Assembly: GCA_023379515.1 (NCBI GenBank)
Contig: JAMCQQ010000347.1
Location: forward strand, 1-8,654
Length of the DNA: 8,654 nt
Reading direction: 5' to 3'
Source: Actinomycetota bacterium
GTDB lineage: Bacteria; Actinomycetota; Humimicrobiia; Humimicrobiales; Humimicrobiaceae
Part shown: positions 1 through 5,946 of the stretch, piece after piece
Numbering within the stretch: the stretch's first letter is position 1
How the letters are laid out: every line of letters begins with the position of its first letter
Notes under the pieces: model-generated
Told to the model about the DNA's origin: nothing
The model's database searches: none
Seen by the model: only the letters and a program-made list of their open reading frames with translations
Position numbers and translations under genes: made by a program

Positions 1-781
1 TAAATTTTTTTATCCATTCTTCAAGGCCGCCCCAACCTTGAATTCTATATTGCTGTAGTATACCAAAAACAGTGAACGTATTCCAGTACAAAGATAAGCC
101 TATCGGAAATTTAAAAGAAAAAAAGGCAATCATAACCGGAAAAATATACATTGACTGTGTCTGAAAAGCCGATGCAAAATCTTCTTCCTTTTTTTCTTTT
201 TTCTCGATGTCTTCGACAACTTTTGGTTTTGCAAAAAGCATTTTCGATTGGATGAATTGAAGCGCTCCTGTTAATACCGGCACCAAAAAAATTAGCGGCC
301 CAATTGTTGTAATAAGATGAGACGGATCCTGACCAAGAGGAATTCCAAAAAAATGAACATCCCACGCAGTTTTTAATTTCAAAAAATCAATGAAAATGAT
401 TTTGTTAATTTGGGTTATATTCAATTTCACAATTTCCGATAACGCGCCGTACAATCCCCAAATTATCGGAAGCTGTATAAGAGTCGGTAAACAACCGCCC
501 AAAGGGTTTATGCCATGTTCTTTATACAATTTCATTGTTTCCTGTTGCAATCTTTTGGCATCTCCTTTATGTTTTTCTTTTAGCCTGGTAATATGCGAAG
601 ACAAAGACTGCATCTTTTTCTGGTACTTTAACTGTGATGTTACAAAAGGATAAAGAATAAAACGTATCAGAACAGTTAATAAAATAATCGAGAATCCCAA
701 AGCATAAGGAATATGTAAAAATAAAAGCAGCTGGTATAAGGCAACAAGAACATTAATAATCGGCGTTATAAGAAATTGCAT
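1..781 (-). CDS. yidC: Membrane protein insertase YidC/Oxa1 family (3' end beyond window)
   Basis: Inserts and folds membrane proteins in the cytoplasmic membrane, alone or with SecYEG. The reading frame starts at ATG 781 and stays open for 260 codons to the left edge, so the C-terminus is missing. Visible features: a first hydrophobic segment at about residues 10-46 with Arg40 in LTVLIRFILYP, matching the conserved groove arginine of the family; a charged cytoplasmic hairpin at about 50-90; the family motif NPLGGCLPTLIQLPI at 92-106; and later membrane segments at about 157-178 and 209-245, the last with FPIGLSLYWNTFTVFGILQQ, a typical YidC end motif. No large periplasmic domain is present, so this is the short Gram-positive/CPR-like form. 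A lysine/glutamate-rich loop lies at 186-201. It begins 3 nt after the yidD stop, with no clear Shine-Dalgarno site, which implies coupling within the rpmH-rnpA-yidD-yidC operon. Confidence 0.96.
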   Translation of the reverse strand, partial: MQFLITPIINVLVALYQLLLFLHIPYALGFSIILLTVLIRFILYPFVTSQLKYQKKMQSLSSHITRLKEKHKGDAKRLQQETMKLYKEHGINPLGGCLPTLIQLPIIWGLYGALSEIVKLNITQINKIIFIDFLKLKTAWDVHFFGIPLGQDPSHLITTIGPLIFLVPVLTGALQFIQSKMLFAKPKVVEDIEKKEKKEEDFASAFQTQSMYIFPVMIAFFSFKFPIGLSLYWNTFTVFGILQQYRIQGWGGLEEWIKKF

Positions 782-784
782 AAA

Positions 785-988
785 TTAAAAATAAGGTTGG
801 CATTTTAAAATGCGAAGCATTGATTTTGCGCCGCCTTTTATCACACCGTCTTTAAGAATTGACAATCTTGCATATTCCGAACATGTAACTTCAAATCGGC
901 AGGAATTTTTAACCCCCAATATATTTCTTATAATAGGGGAGAGAAGTATCTGGTAAACTCTGATTATATAAACAAAGATCATTTTCAT
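785..988 (-). CDS. yidD: YidD-family membrane protein insertion efficiency factor
   Basis: YidD proteins are small, membrane-associated and thought to help YidC-dependent insertion; the exact mechanism is unsettled. The 67-residue product shows the family pattern: an N-terminal amphipathic/hydrophobic helix with YQILLSP at 12-18, then SCRFEVTCSEYA at 29-40 with Cys30 and Cys36, and a third cysteine at 63 in LKCQPYF. Most YidD proteins continue after the last cysteine into a glycine-rich GGxDPVP-like end. Here the protein stops at once, so it is slightly short. The start ATG at 988 lies 4 nt after the rnpA stop; a second ATG two codons on (982) is an alternative. It lies between rnpA and yidC, its usual place. 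Confidence 0.93.
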   Translation of the reverse strand: MKMIFVYIIRVYQILLSPIIRNILGVKNSCRFEVTCSEYARLSILKDGVIKGGAKSMLRILKCQPYF

Positions 989-992
989 ATAG

Positions 993-1322
993 TTATCTAA
1001 ACAATTTTTCCTTTTCGAATGTTTTTTTTATTGAAAAACAAATTTCTTCGTTGGCAACGCCTATTGTGTTCTTTTTTATTATAAAAATAAAGTCGTATCC
1101 TTCATTTAACTCCTGCAAGATCTTTCCTATGCATTCGCTAAATATTCTTCTTAGTTTATTCCTTACAACAGCTCTTTTGTCAACTTTCTTTGAAACTACA
1201 AATCTAAATCTACAAAAAGGAAGGTTGTTTTCTCCAATCCGAAGCAAAAAATAATCCGTTGAGCGGGATTTAATTATTTTTACCTTTTCGTTTGATCCCA
1301 AGCGATATTTTTTCCTCAACAT
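993..1322 (-). CDS. rnpA: Ribonuclease P protein component
   Basis: Protein subunit of RNase P, which binds the catalytic RNA and pre-tRNA leader so that tRNA 5' ends are matured. The product is 109 residues, a normal length. It starts MLRKKYRL, has the hydrophobic strand FRFVVSKKV (39-47), and carries the diagnostic arginine-rich RNR motif RAVVRNKLRR at 50-59, followed by the GYDFIFIIKK strand (75-84). These are the expected landmarks in order. The start ATG (1322-1320) overlaps the rpmH stop codon by one base (TAATG), so translation is probably coupled to rpmH. No good Shine-Dalgarno sequence precedes it. Confidence 0.95.
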   Translation of the reverse strand: MLRKKYRLGSNEKVKIIKSRSTDYFLLRIGENNLPFCRFRFVVSKKVDKRAVVRNKLRRIFSECIGKILQELNEGYDFIFIIKKNTIGVANEEICFSIKKTFEKEKLFR

Positions 1323-1456
1323 TAAATTGCTAATCTTTTTCTCTTTTTATCGCGTCTTCTTTTAACAACCTTTGTTCCTCCATGAGATTTCATCCGTTCT
1401 CTAAACCCGTGCTTTCTTTTCCTCTTTAATTTTTTCAGCTTTATCATTTTTTCCAT
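1322..1456 (-). CDS. rpmH: 50S ribosomal protein L34
   Basis: Small, very basic protein of the large ribosomal subunit. The reading frame from ATG 1456 gives 44 residues. It contains the L34 core RKRKHGFRERMKSHGG (about 12-27) and ends with a KRRRDKKRKRLAI-like basic tail, which fits the family closely. The usual N-terminal KRTYQP stretch is replaced by MEKMIKLKKL. Two starts are possible: ATG 1456 (44 aa) and ATG 1447 (41 aa, MIKLKK). With the strong promoter just upstream, transcription would begin at about 1457-1456, so the first ATG would be read as a leaderless start. The second would have a leader of about 9 nt without a Shine-Dalgarno site. It is the first gene of the minus-strand operon. 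Confidence 0.95.
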   Translation of the reverse strand: MEKMIKLKKLKRKRKHGFRERMKSHGGTKVVKRRRDKKRKRLAI

Positions 1457-1463
1457 ACGTTCT

Positions 1464-1492
1464 AGTATACCAGAGAGGAAAAGAATTGTAAA
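1464..1492 (-). promoter_or_regulatory. Strong sigma-70-type promoter for the rpmH operon
   Basis: Read on the minus strand: -35 TTTACA (1492-1487), a 17-nt spacer, and -10 TATACT (1469-1464). Each hexamer differs from consensus by one base and the spacer is ideal. The rpmH ATG at 1456 begins 8 nt after the last base of the -10, so the predicted transcript would have almost no 5' leader. Confidence 0.8.
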
Positions 1493-1525
1493 TAATTAGA
1501 GGCAGCCATGACAAACTGTTATAGG

Positions 1526-1555
1526 TTGTAAGTCTAAAGATCTAAATGATATAAT
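1526..1555 (+). promoter_or_regulatory. Promoter for the 538-aa kinase-like gene
   Basis: The -10 is a perfect TATAAT (1550-1555). A weaker -35 candidate TTGTAA lies at 1526-1531 with an 18-nt spacer. The ATG at 1562 falls exactly 7 nt after the last base of the -10, where +1 is expected. An in-frame TAA (1559-1561) directly precedes the ATG, so the coding region cannot begin further upstream. The site is divergent from the rpmH promoter in a 105-bp spacer. Confidence 0.7.
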
Positions 1556-1561
1556 GCTTAA

Positions 1562-3178
1562 ATGTTAGAGCTGGGAAGATTTGCAGCGGAAGAAATAGCG
1601 GAAAGATTTGGACTTAGACGTAATGGATACAAACCCGGAGAATGGGTTGGCTATGTTCGTAAAGAGCTAAATCCAGACGGTACAACTGCACACTTTGAAT
1701 CTATGGATATTGATAAGGTTGCAGGCGGAGGTTTTGGAGGCAAAGTATTAATACCTAAAGAAGGAAATTTTGTAATTAAAACCTCACGACCCGACTCGTT
1801 TCACGAGCTTGCAAGATGCATAGCATGGGGTTTCAAGCCTTTCCCCACTCAAGTAAGCGAGCGCGCAGCCCAGCTTGAACATATTTCAACCAGGCTTATT
1901 CATAAAGTTATTCCTGTTTTAACAGGAGGTAAATTTTATTCCCCCGATTCTTTGGGATATGCAAAACTACTTAATGGCTATGCTCAAGTTGTCGAAAAAG
2001 TGGAGGGAAGAGGACCAAAATTTGACGTAGCAGAAGATGAACCTGCAAAATTTAAACAGGCCCAAAAAGAAATTGCATGGCTTGCGCTTAATTTAGGTCT
2101 TGAACATGCAGGTCAAGTTCATCCGGATAACCCTTTTGCAATGGCAAATCTTTGGTACGACGATATAAACGATAGGTGGATTTGGATGGACACGATTCCG
2201 GCAATTCCTCACAATCTTCCCTATAAATTCCATAGACAAATAAGAGAATGGTTTAACATGAAACATGCAACATTTAACAGAATTCATACCGGTTACTTTA
2301 TTCATCAGGTTGCTCAAAACAGGCATTTGTTTTCCGACCGGGAATATGAAGAAATAAAATCTATGCTTGTTATGTACGATACGATTTGGGAAGAACACGC
2401 AAGAGAACAGGCGGAACAAAAAAGAGATTTTAAACCTGCTGCAAGAGCACTGGGTAAAACTGTTTTTGATGCTGTTCCAAAAGCGGGAAGAGGAGCAGTT
2501 AAACTGGTATCTGATCCTGTTAGGCTGGTTTTTAGTGAAAAATTCAGAAGAGAAGAAGTTCTGAAGGGCGTAAATACTGCTAAGGAACGTGGTTTAATAA
2601 ATGAGACTGAATGGGAACAAGCTCTAAAAATAATGGATGATCCAAGCATAAAGAGTGAAGATAAAGCTGTAATAGGAGGTCTTTTGGGATACTATGGAAC
2701 TATTTACGGCTTGATGAAAATAGCAGAATTATCCGGATATACAAAAGCGATTGTTGACCATGACGCAGTTATGGGAGGAGCAGTATTTATAGGAGGCATC
2801 GTTGTACCTCCTGCGCTACGTTATTTAGGAACAAAATTTATAGGTCGTTTAACAAATAGAGACTTGGAGGCTGCGGCTATTGCATCTGCCATACCCACAT
2901 TAGGGAATATTTTACCTATACCTGCTCAAATGGCTTATTTTTCCGGGACTAAATCAAGAACGCTTTGGCACTATACTGTTAGACATGCAATTGCAAAATT
3001 ATCTCAAATTACCCCGCAGGGAGGATGGACAACTGAATTTGAAGCAAAGCTTTGGAAGAAAATAGGGAAACGTTTAGAAAAGTTAGCTAAATTCACGGAA
3101 GAAGACACTAACAATGAGCAAGTTTTAGAAGAAGAACCTGCTGAAATTACCGAAAAAGATCTTGCCAGAGTTCTTTAA
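1562..3178 (+). CDS. Predicted kinase-fold protein with membrane-spanning C-terminal region, function unknown
   Basis: I do not recognise a named family. Seen in the 538-residue product: a glycine-rich loop GGGFGG at 55-60 followed by FVIK with Lys73, as in kinase N-lobes; a hinge-like VVEKVEGRG at 143-151; then HPDNPFAMANLW at 187-198 and WMDT with Asp210, resembling the catalytic and metal-binding loops of kinase-like (APH/UbiB/protein kinase) folds. The spacing Asp189-Asn196 is two residues longer than the usual HxDxxxxN pattern, so catalysis is uncertain. A charged helical part (about 255-365) leads to three hydrophobic segments at about 368-388, 401-425 and 435-460, probably membrane helices, then a basic amphipathic stretch and an acidic tail (513-530). 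No signal peptide is seen. The start is fixed by the in-frame TAA at 1559-1561. It separates rpmH from dnaA and is co-oriented with dnaA. Gene reality is near certain; the kinase reading is inference. Confidence 0.85.
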   Translation: MLELGRFAAEEIAERFGLRRNGYKPGEWVGYVRKELNPDGTTAHFESMDIDKVAGGGFGGKVLIPKEGNFVIKTSRPDSFHELARCIAWGFKPFPTQVSERAAQLEHISTRLIHKVIPVLTGGKFYSPDSLGYAKLLNGYAQVVEKVEGRGPKFDVAEDEPAKFKQAQKEIAWLALNLGLEHAGQVHPDNPFAMANLWYDDINDRWIWMDTIPAIPHNLPYKFHRQIREWFNMKHATFNRIHTGYFIHQVAQNRHLFSDREYEEIKSMLVMYDTIWEEHAREQAEQKRDFKPAARALGKTVFDAVPKAGRGAVKLVSDPVRLVFSEKFRREEVLKGVNTAKERGLINETEWEQALKIMDDPSIKSEDKAVIGGLLGYYGTIYGLMKIAELSGYTKAIVDHDAVMGGAVFIGGIVVPPALRYLGTKFIGRLTNRDLEAAAIASAIPTLGNILPIPAQMAYFSGTKSRTLWHYTVRHAIAKLSQITPQGGWTTEFEAKLWKKIGKRLEKLAKFTEEDTNNEQVLEEEPAEITEKDLARVL

Positions 3179-3223
3179 GTACCGTTTTTCCTTTGATGTT
3201 TGCAATGCTCTTTATTTTGCCTC

Positions 3224-3252
3224 TTGACAAAAGTTATCCACATTATTAAATT
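3224..3252 (+). promoter_or_regulatory. dnaA promoter candidate
   Basis: A perfect -35 TTGACA (3224-3229) is followed after 17 nt by TAAATT (3247-3252), a 4-of-6 match to the -10 consensus. Transcription would start near 3259, leaving a leader of about 9 nt before the dnaA ATG at 3268. A perfect DnaA box lies between the two hexamers. No hairpin-plus-T terminator is seen between the preceding gene (ending 3178) and this promoter, so read-through is also possible. Confidence 0.6.
3234..3242 (+). promoter_or_regulatory. Perfect DnaA box inside the dnaA promoter
   Basis: TTATCCACA, identical to the consensus DnaA box, sits between the -35 and -10 of the dnaA promoter. DnaA binding here would block RNA polymerase, so it fits negative autoregulation of dnaA, known in other bacteria. 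It could also belong to an upstream origin sub-region. Confidence 0.75.
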
Positions 3253-3257
3253 GAGGG
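3253..3257 (+). promoter_or_regulatory. Possible Shine-Dalgarno site of dnaA
   Basis: GAGGG lies 10 nt before the dnaA ATG and is the clearest Shine-Dalgarno-like sequence in the window. If the predicted start of transcription near 3259 is right, the site would not be in the mRNA. It would act only on longer transcripts reading through from the upstream gene. Confidence 0.35.
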
Positions 3258-3267
3258 ATAAGAACTT

Positions 3268-4653
3268 ATGGAAAGAAATATTAACGAATTATGGAAAACG
3301 GTTTTAGGAGAAATAGAAACAGAAGTATCTAAGGGTAACTATATAACTCTTTTTAAACCAACTTCTCTTATCTCTTTAGAAAATAACACCGCAACAATTG
3401 CCGCTTCTTCTAACATGCTCATTGACCTTTTGAAAAAACGTTTTTATCAAATAATTAAAAAAAGTTTAGATAAACATACAGGATTGGATATTAATATCAT
3501 TTTTGTTCCAAAGTCGTTTGAGGGGAAAAACAAAAGTGCTGACAAAGACACCCCCCTTTTCAATACCAAAAATAAAGAGGACTCCAGAGAGGAAGAAAAA
3601 AGCTATCAGGAACCTGCTCAAACTGTACAAAAACTTTTACCAAGAGTCAGACCGGATTTTATATTTGAAACCATGGCCGTGTCATCCAGCAATCAACTGG
3701 CTTTTGTTTCTGCCCAAACGGTTGCCCGGAACCTGGGACACTCTTATAATCCTTTATTCATTTACGGACCGGTTGGTGTTGGAAAAACCCATTTAATGCA
3801 ATCAATTGCCAATGACGTTTTTCAGCGGGATAATTCAAAAAAAATAATCTATATAACAAGCGAGGAATTTACAAACGAAGTTGTCGAAGCAATAAGGACA
3901 AACGACACGGCAAGAATGAAAAAAAGATTCAGATCGGCAGATTTATTAATTATAGACGATGTTCAATTTATAGCCGGCAAAGATAGGGTGCAGGAAGAAC
4001 TTTTCCACACATTTAACATATTAATAGATAAATCATCCCAGGTTGTTTTATCGTCCGACCGTCCGCCCGAAGAAATTAAAAAGCTGGAAAAAAGACTTTC
4101 GTCAAGATTCTCCGCCGGTTTAACTGTTGATATAGAATCTCCTGATTTTGAATTGAGATGCGCAATTTTACTTATAAAAGCAAAAAAACAAGGACTTGAA
4201 CTGCCAATGGATGTCGCAAAGGCGATTGCGGAAAAGATTCAGGATGTAAGGCGGCTGGAAGGATCACTTTTAAGAGTAATAACAGAGGCTAAAACAAGAG
4301 GAGAAGAAGTAAATGTGGAATTGGCAACTAAAGTGTCTAATGGACAAAAAAATGAAGAAAAAACAAAGCTTCATGCAGATGATATTATTAAAAAAGTTTG
4401 TATTTTTTATGATATAAAAACAACACAGCTTAAAGGGCCGAAAAGAGACGCATTCCTGGCTCAAGCTCGTCAAATTACAATGTATTTATTAAAAAAAGAA
4501 TTGGGATTAACTTTAAATGAAATTGGAAATTTATTGGGGGGACGGGATCATACAACTGTAATGCACGGTGTGGAAAAGATAGAAAAACTTTTAACTAACA
4601 AATCTAAGATATCAACAGAAGTCTTGGGGATAAGAAAATTATTTTCTGAATAA
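3268..4653 (+). CDS. dnaA: Chromosomal replication initiator protein DnaA
   Basis: Binds DnaA boxes at oriC, forms an ATP-dependent filament and opens the duplex; also a transcription regulator. The 461 residues show all four domains. Domain I is about 1-80 (ELWKTVLGEIE start). A charged linker follows at about 82-125. The AAA+ domain has NPLFIYGPVGVGKTHL with Walker A at 167-174, Walker B LLIIDD at 226-231, sensor 1 LSSDRPP at 261-267, box VII RLSSRFSAG with the arginine finger at 280, and sensor 2 RRLEGSL at 328-334. Domain IV carries KGPKRDAFLAQAR (389-401) and the DnaA signature GGRDHTTVMHG at 424-434. By eye the segment before sensor 2 (EKIQDVRRLEG) is one residue shorter than the common form. 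A DnaA box in the promoter suggests autoregulation. dnaN follows after a 162-bp spacer rich in box-like sequences. Confidence 0.98.
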   Translation: MERNINELWKTVLGEIETEVSKGNYITLFKPTSLISLENNTATIAASSNMLIDLLKKRFYQIIKKSLDKHTGLDINIIFVPKSFEGKNKSADKDTPLFNTKNKEDSREEEKSYQEPAQTVQKLLPRVRPDFIFETMAVSSSNQLAFVSAQTVARNLGHSYNPLFIYGPVGVGKTHLMQSIANDVFQRDNSKKIIYITSEEFTNEVVEAIRTNDTARMKKRFRSADLLIIDDVQFIAGKDRVQEELFHTFNILIDKSSQVVLSSDRPPEEIKKLEKRLSSRFSAGLTVDIESPDFELRCAILLIKAKKQGLELPMDVAKAIAEKIQDVRRLEGSLLRVITEAKTRGEEVNVELATKVSNGQKNEEKTKLHADDIIKKVCIFYDIKTTQLKGPKRDAFLAQARQITMYLLKKELGLTLNEIGNLLGGRDHTTVMHGVEKIEKLLTNKSKISTEVLGIRKLFSE

Positions 4654-4779
4654 AAAGTGGAAAAGATTAAGATATAGTTTTTTCAACATTTTATCCCCAA
4701 AGATATCAACAAGATATCCACATTATTTTTTCTTCATTTTATCAATCATTTCTTTCTCCTCTTGCATTTTTCCACTTTT
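4653..4779. repeat. 12-bp inverted repeat bordering the dnaA-dnaN spacer
   Basis: AAAAGTGGAAAA at 4653-4664 and its exact reverse complement TTTTCCACTTTT at 4768-4779 bracket the phased box array, 103 nt apart. The left copy overlaps the last base of the dnaA stop codon. The core TTTTCCACT is a two-mismatch DnaA box, so these may be weak, oppositely oriented DnaA sites, or sites for another protein. The loop is too long for a simple hairpin terminator. Confidence 0.6.
4680..4722 (+). promoter_or_regulatory. Array of four helically phased DnaA-box-like sites
   Basis: Same-strand 9-mers begin at 4680 (TTTTCAACA, two mismatches to TTATCCACA), 4691 (TTATCCCCA, one mismatch), 4703 (ATATCAACA, two mismatches) and 4714 (ATATCCACA, one mismatch). 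The steps are 11, 12 and 11 bp, close to one helical turn, so all sites would face one side of the DNA. This suits ordered DnaA filament assembly. Confidence 0.6.
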
Positions 4780-4780
4780 C

Positions 4781-4797
4781 CTACTAAACTACTATAT
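4781..4797 (-). promoter_or_regulatory. DnaA-trio-like trinucleotide run
   Basis: The plus strand reads CTACTAAACTACTATAT, whose complement read 3'-5' is GAT GAT TTG ATG ATA. DnaA-trios are described as repeats of 3'-(G/A)A(T/A)-5' next to a DnaA box, where DnaA grips single-stranded DNA. The run follows the TTTTCCACT box-like site (4768-4776) by a few bases. The match is imperfect and the region is AT-rich, so this is tentative. Confidence 0.35.
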
Positions 4798-4815
4798 CAA
4801 CTAAAGAAATAAGCG

Positions 4816-5946
4816 ATGAAAGTACATTTAATTTTAGAAAACTTGCAAAAAAATTTGTCATTAGTTAATAGGGGAGTGTCCACAAAATCCCAGCTTCCAA
4901 TTCTTCTGAATATACTTCTTATTGCAAAATCAGGAAAGTTACAGTTAATAAGTACGGATTTAGAGATAGGAATTCAGGTGGAGATACCTGCAAACATAGA
5001 AGAAGAAGGGGAAATAACTGTTCCGGCAAAATTATTTTCAGATTTAATAAATACTCTATCATACGAGAAAGTCACATTAAAAACATCAAGAGATCGTTTG
5101 GAAATAATCACTGAAAGAACTAAAAATACTTTACAGATTATTTCAAGTGATGAATTTCCGAAGTTGTATGAAGATAAAGGAATATTGATGATGGTAATTA
5201 AAAAAAATACCCTACAAGAGAAGATAACTCCTGTTATCTTTGCAGCAAGTGCGGATACGACACGGCCTGCGCTTTCCGGGATATTGATAAAAAAAGAGGG
5301 ATCAGATTCAAAACAAGGATTTCTTTTTGTTGCAACAGATGGTTATAGATTATCTTTAAGACAACAAACTATTTCAGATAAGAAAGAATTAAATGAAGAA
5401 TTTGAAAACCAGATCATTATCCCGTCACGTATCCTTAAGGAAGTTTTAAATCTGAAAGGAGACGATCAGGATATAAAATTGTATATTTCGGAAGAAAAAA
5501 ACCAGATATTATTTGAGCAGGATGGGGTTATTATTGTCGGAAGACTTATAAATGCGCAATTTCCTGATTTTAAAAAAATAATACCGGAAAATTTTTTAAC
5601 AACTGTTGTATTTGATAAAAACGAGATGCAGAAAGCAGTTAAAATTTGTGCAATTTTTGCCAGGGAACGCGCTAATATTATTAAGTTTTCTATTAAAGAA
5701 AATAAGATTATTGTTTCTGCCAATACCGAAGATACACAAGAAAATTTTGTGGAGGTTGATGCAAAAATTATAGGAGATGAAAATGAAATAGCTTTTAACG
5801 CGCGTTATCTTTTAGAATTATTATCCAACATAGAAGAGGAAGAGATTAGATTTGAAATGTCAGGTCCTTTAAATCCGGGAGTTTTTAAGATTAAAGATGA
5901 TCCGTCATTTTTACATTTAATAATGCCAATTAGGGTTCAAGGCTAA
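4816..5946 (+). CDS. dnaN: DNA polymerase III subunit beta (sliding clamp)
   Basis: Ring-shaped processivity clamp that tethers DNA polymerase III and other replication and repair proteins to DNA. The product is 376 residues, a normal length, with three repeated clamp domains. Landmarks: the N-terminal LQKNLSLVNRGVSTKSQLPIL (9-30 region), STDLEIGI at 47-54, ATDGYRLS at 173-180, INAQFPDFKKIIP at 245-257, FNARYLLELL at 327-336, and the C-terminal HLIMPIRVQG at 367-376, the usual clamp ending. The start ATG 4816 matches the family N-terminus; no clear Shine-Dalgarno site precedes it. It is co-oriented with dnaA and probably shares its transcript. Its TAA overlaps the TAG of the convergent minus-strand gene (shared bases 5943-5946), leaving no room for a terminator. 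Confidence 0.98.
   Translation: MKVHLILENLQKNLSLVNRGVSTKSQLPILLNILLIAKSGKLQLISTDLEIGIQVEIPANIEEEGEITVPAKLFSDLINTLSYEKVTLKTSRDRLEIITERTKNTLQIISSDEFPKLYEDKGILMMVIKKNTLQEKITPVIFAASADTTRPALSGILIKKEGSDSKQGFLFVATDGYRLSLRQQTISDKKELNEEFENQIIIPSRILKEVLNLKGDDQDIKLYISEEKNQILFEQDGVIIVGRLINAQFPDFKKIIPENFLTTVVFDKNEMQKAVKICAIFARERANIIKFSIKENKIIVSANTEDTQENFVEVDAKIIGDENEIAFNARYLLELLSNIEEEEIRFEMSGPLNPGVFKIKDDPSFLHLIMPIRVQG

Larger units (their letters stand above)
4654..4815 (+). other. Candidate chromosomal origin (oriC) in the dnaA-dnaN spacer
   Basis: This 162-bp AT-rich non-coding spacer between dnaA and dnaN is a common oriC position. It contains four phased DnaA-box-like 9-mers (4680-4722), a T/C-rich stretch (about 4725-4760), two inverted copies of a 12-mer at its borders, and a CTACTAAACTACTATAT run near dnaN. 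No strong dnaN promoter is seen; TTGCAT (4762-4767) with TAAACT (4785-4790), spacer 17, is a weak candidate. The origin role is inferred from position and boxes. Confidence 0.7.

Noticed and set aside
390..653. Open frame on the plus strand (87 codons) opposite yidC
   Set aside because: It is antisense to a clear YidC frame with the family motifs and has no recognisable domain or start signal.
2093..2649. Two overlapping minus-strand open frames within the 538-aa gene
   Set aside because: They mirror the long plus-strand frame, show no domain pattern and no promoter or ribosome site.
3179..3223. Possible rho-independent terminator after the 538-aa gene
   Set aside because: There are short T runs but no stable GC stem before them.
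4569..4577. TGTGGAAAA, a one-mismatch reverse DnaA box
   Set aside because: It lies inside dnaA and encodes the conserved residues just after the DnaA signature motif, so the sequence is explained by coding.
5821..5829. TTATCCAAC, box-like sequence in dnaN
   Set aside because: Two mismatches, single copy, inside coding sequence, with no cluster around it.
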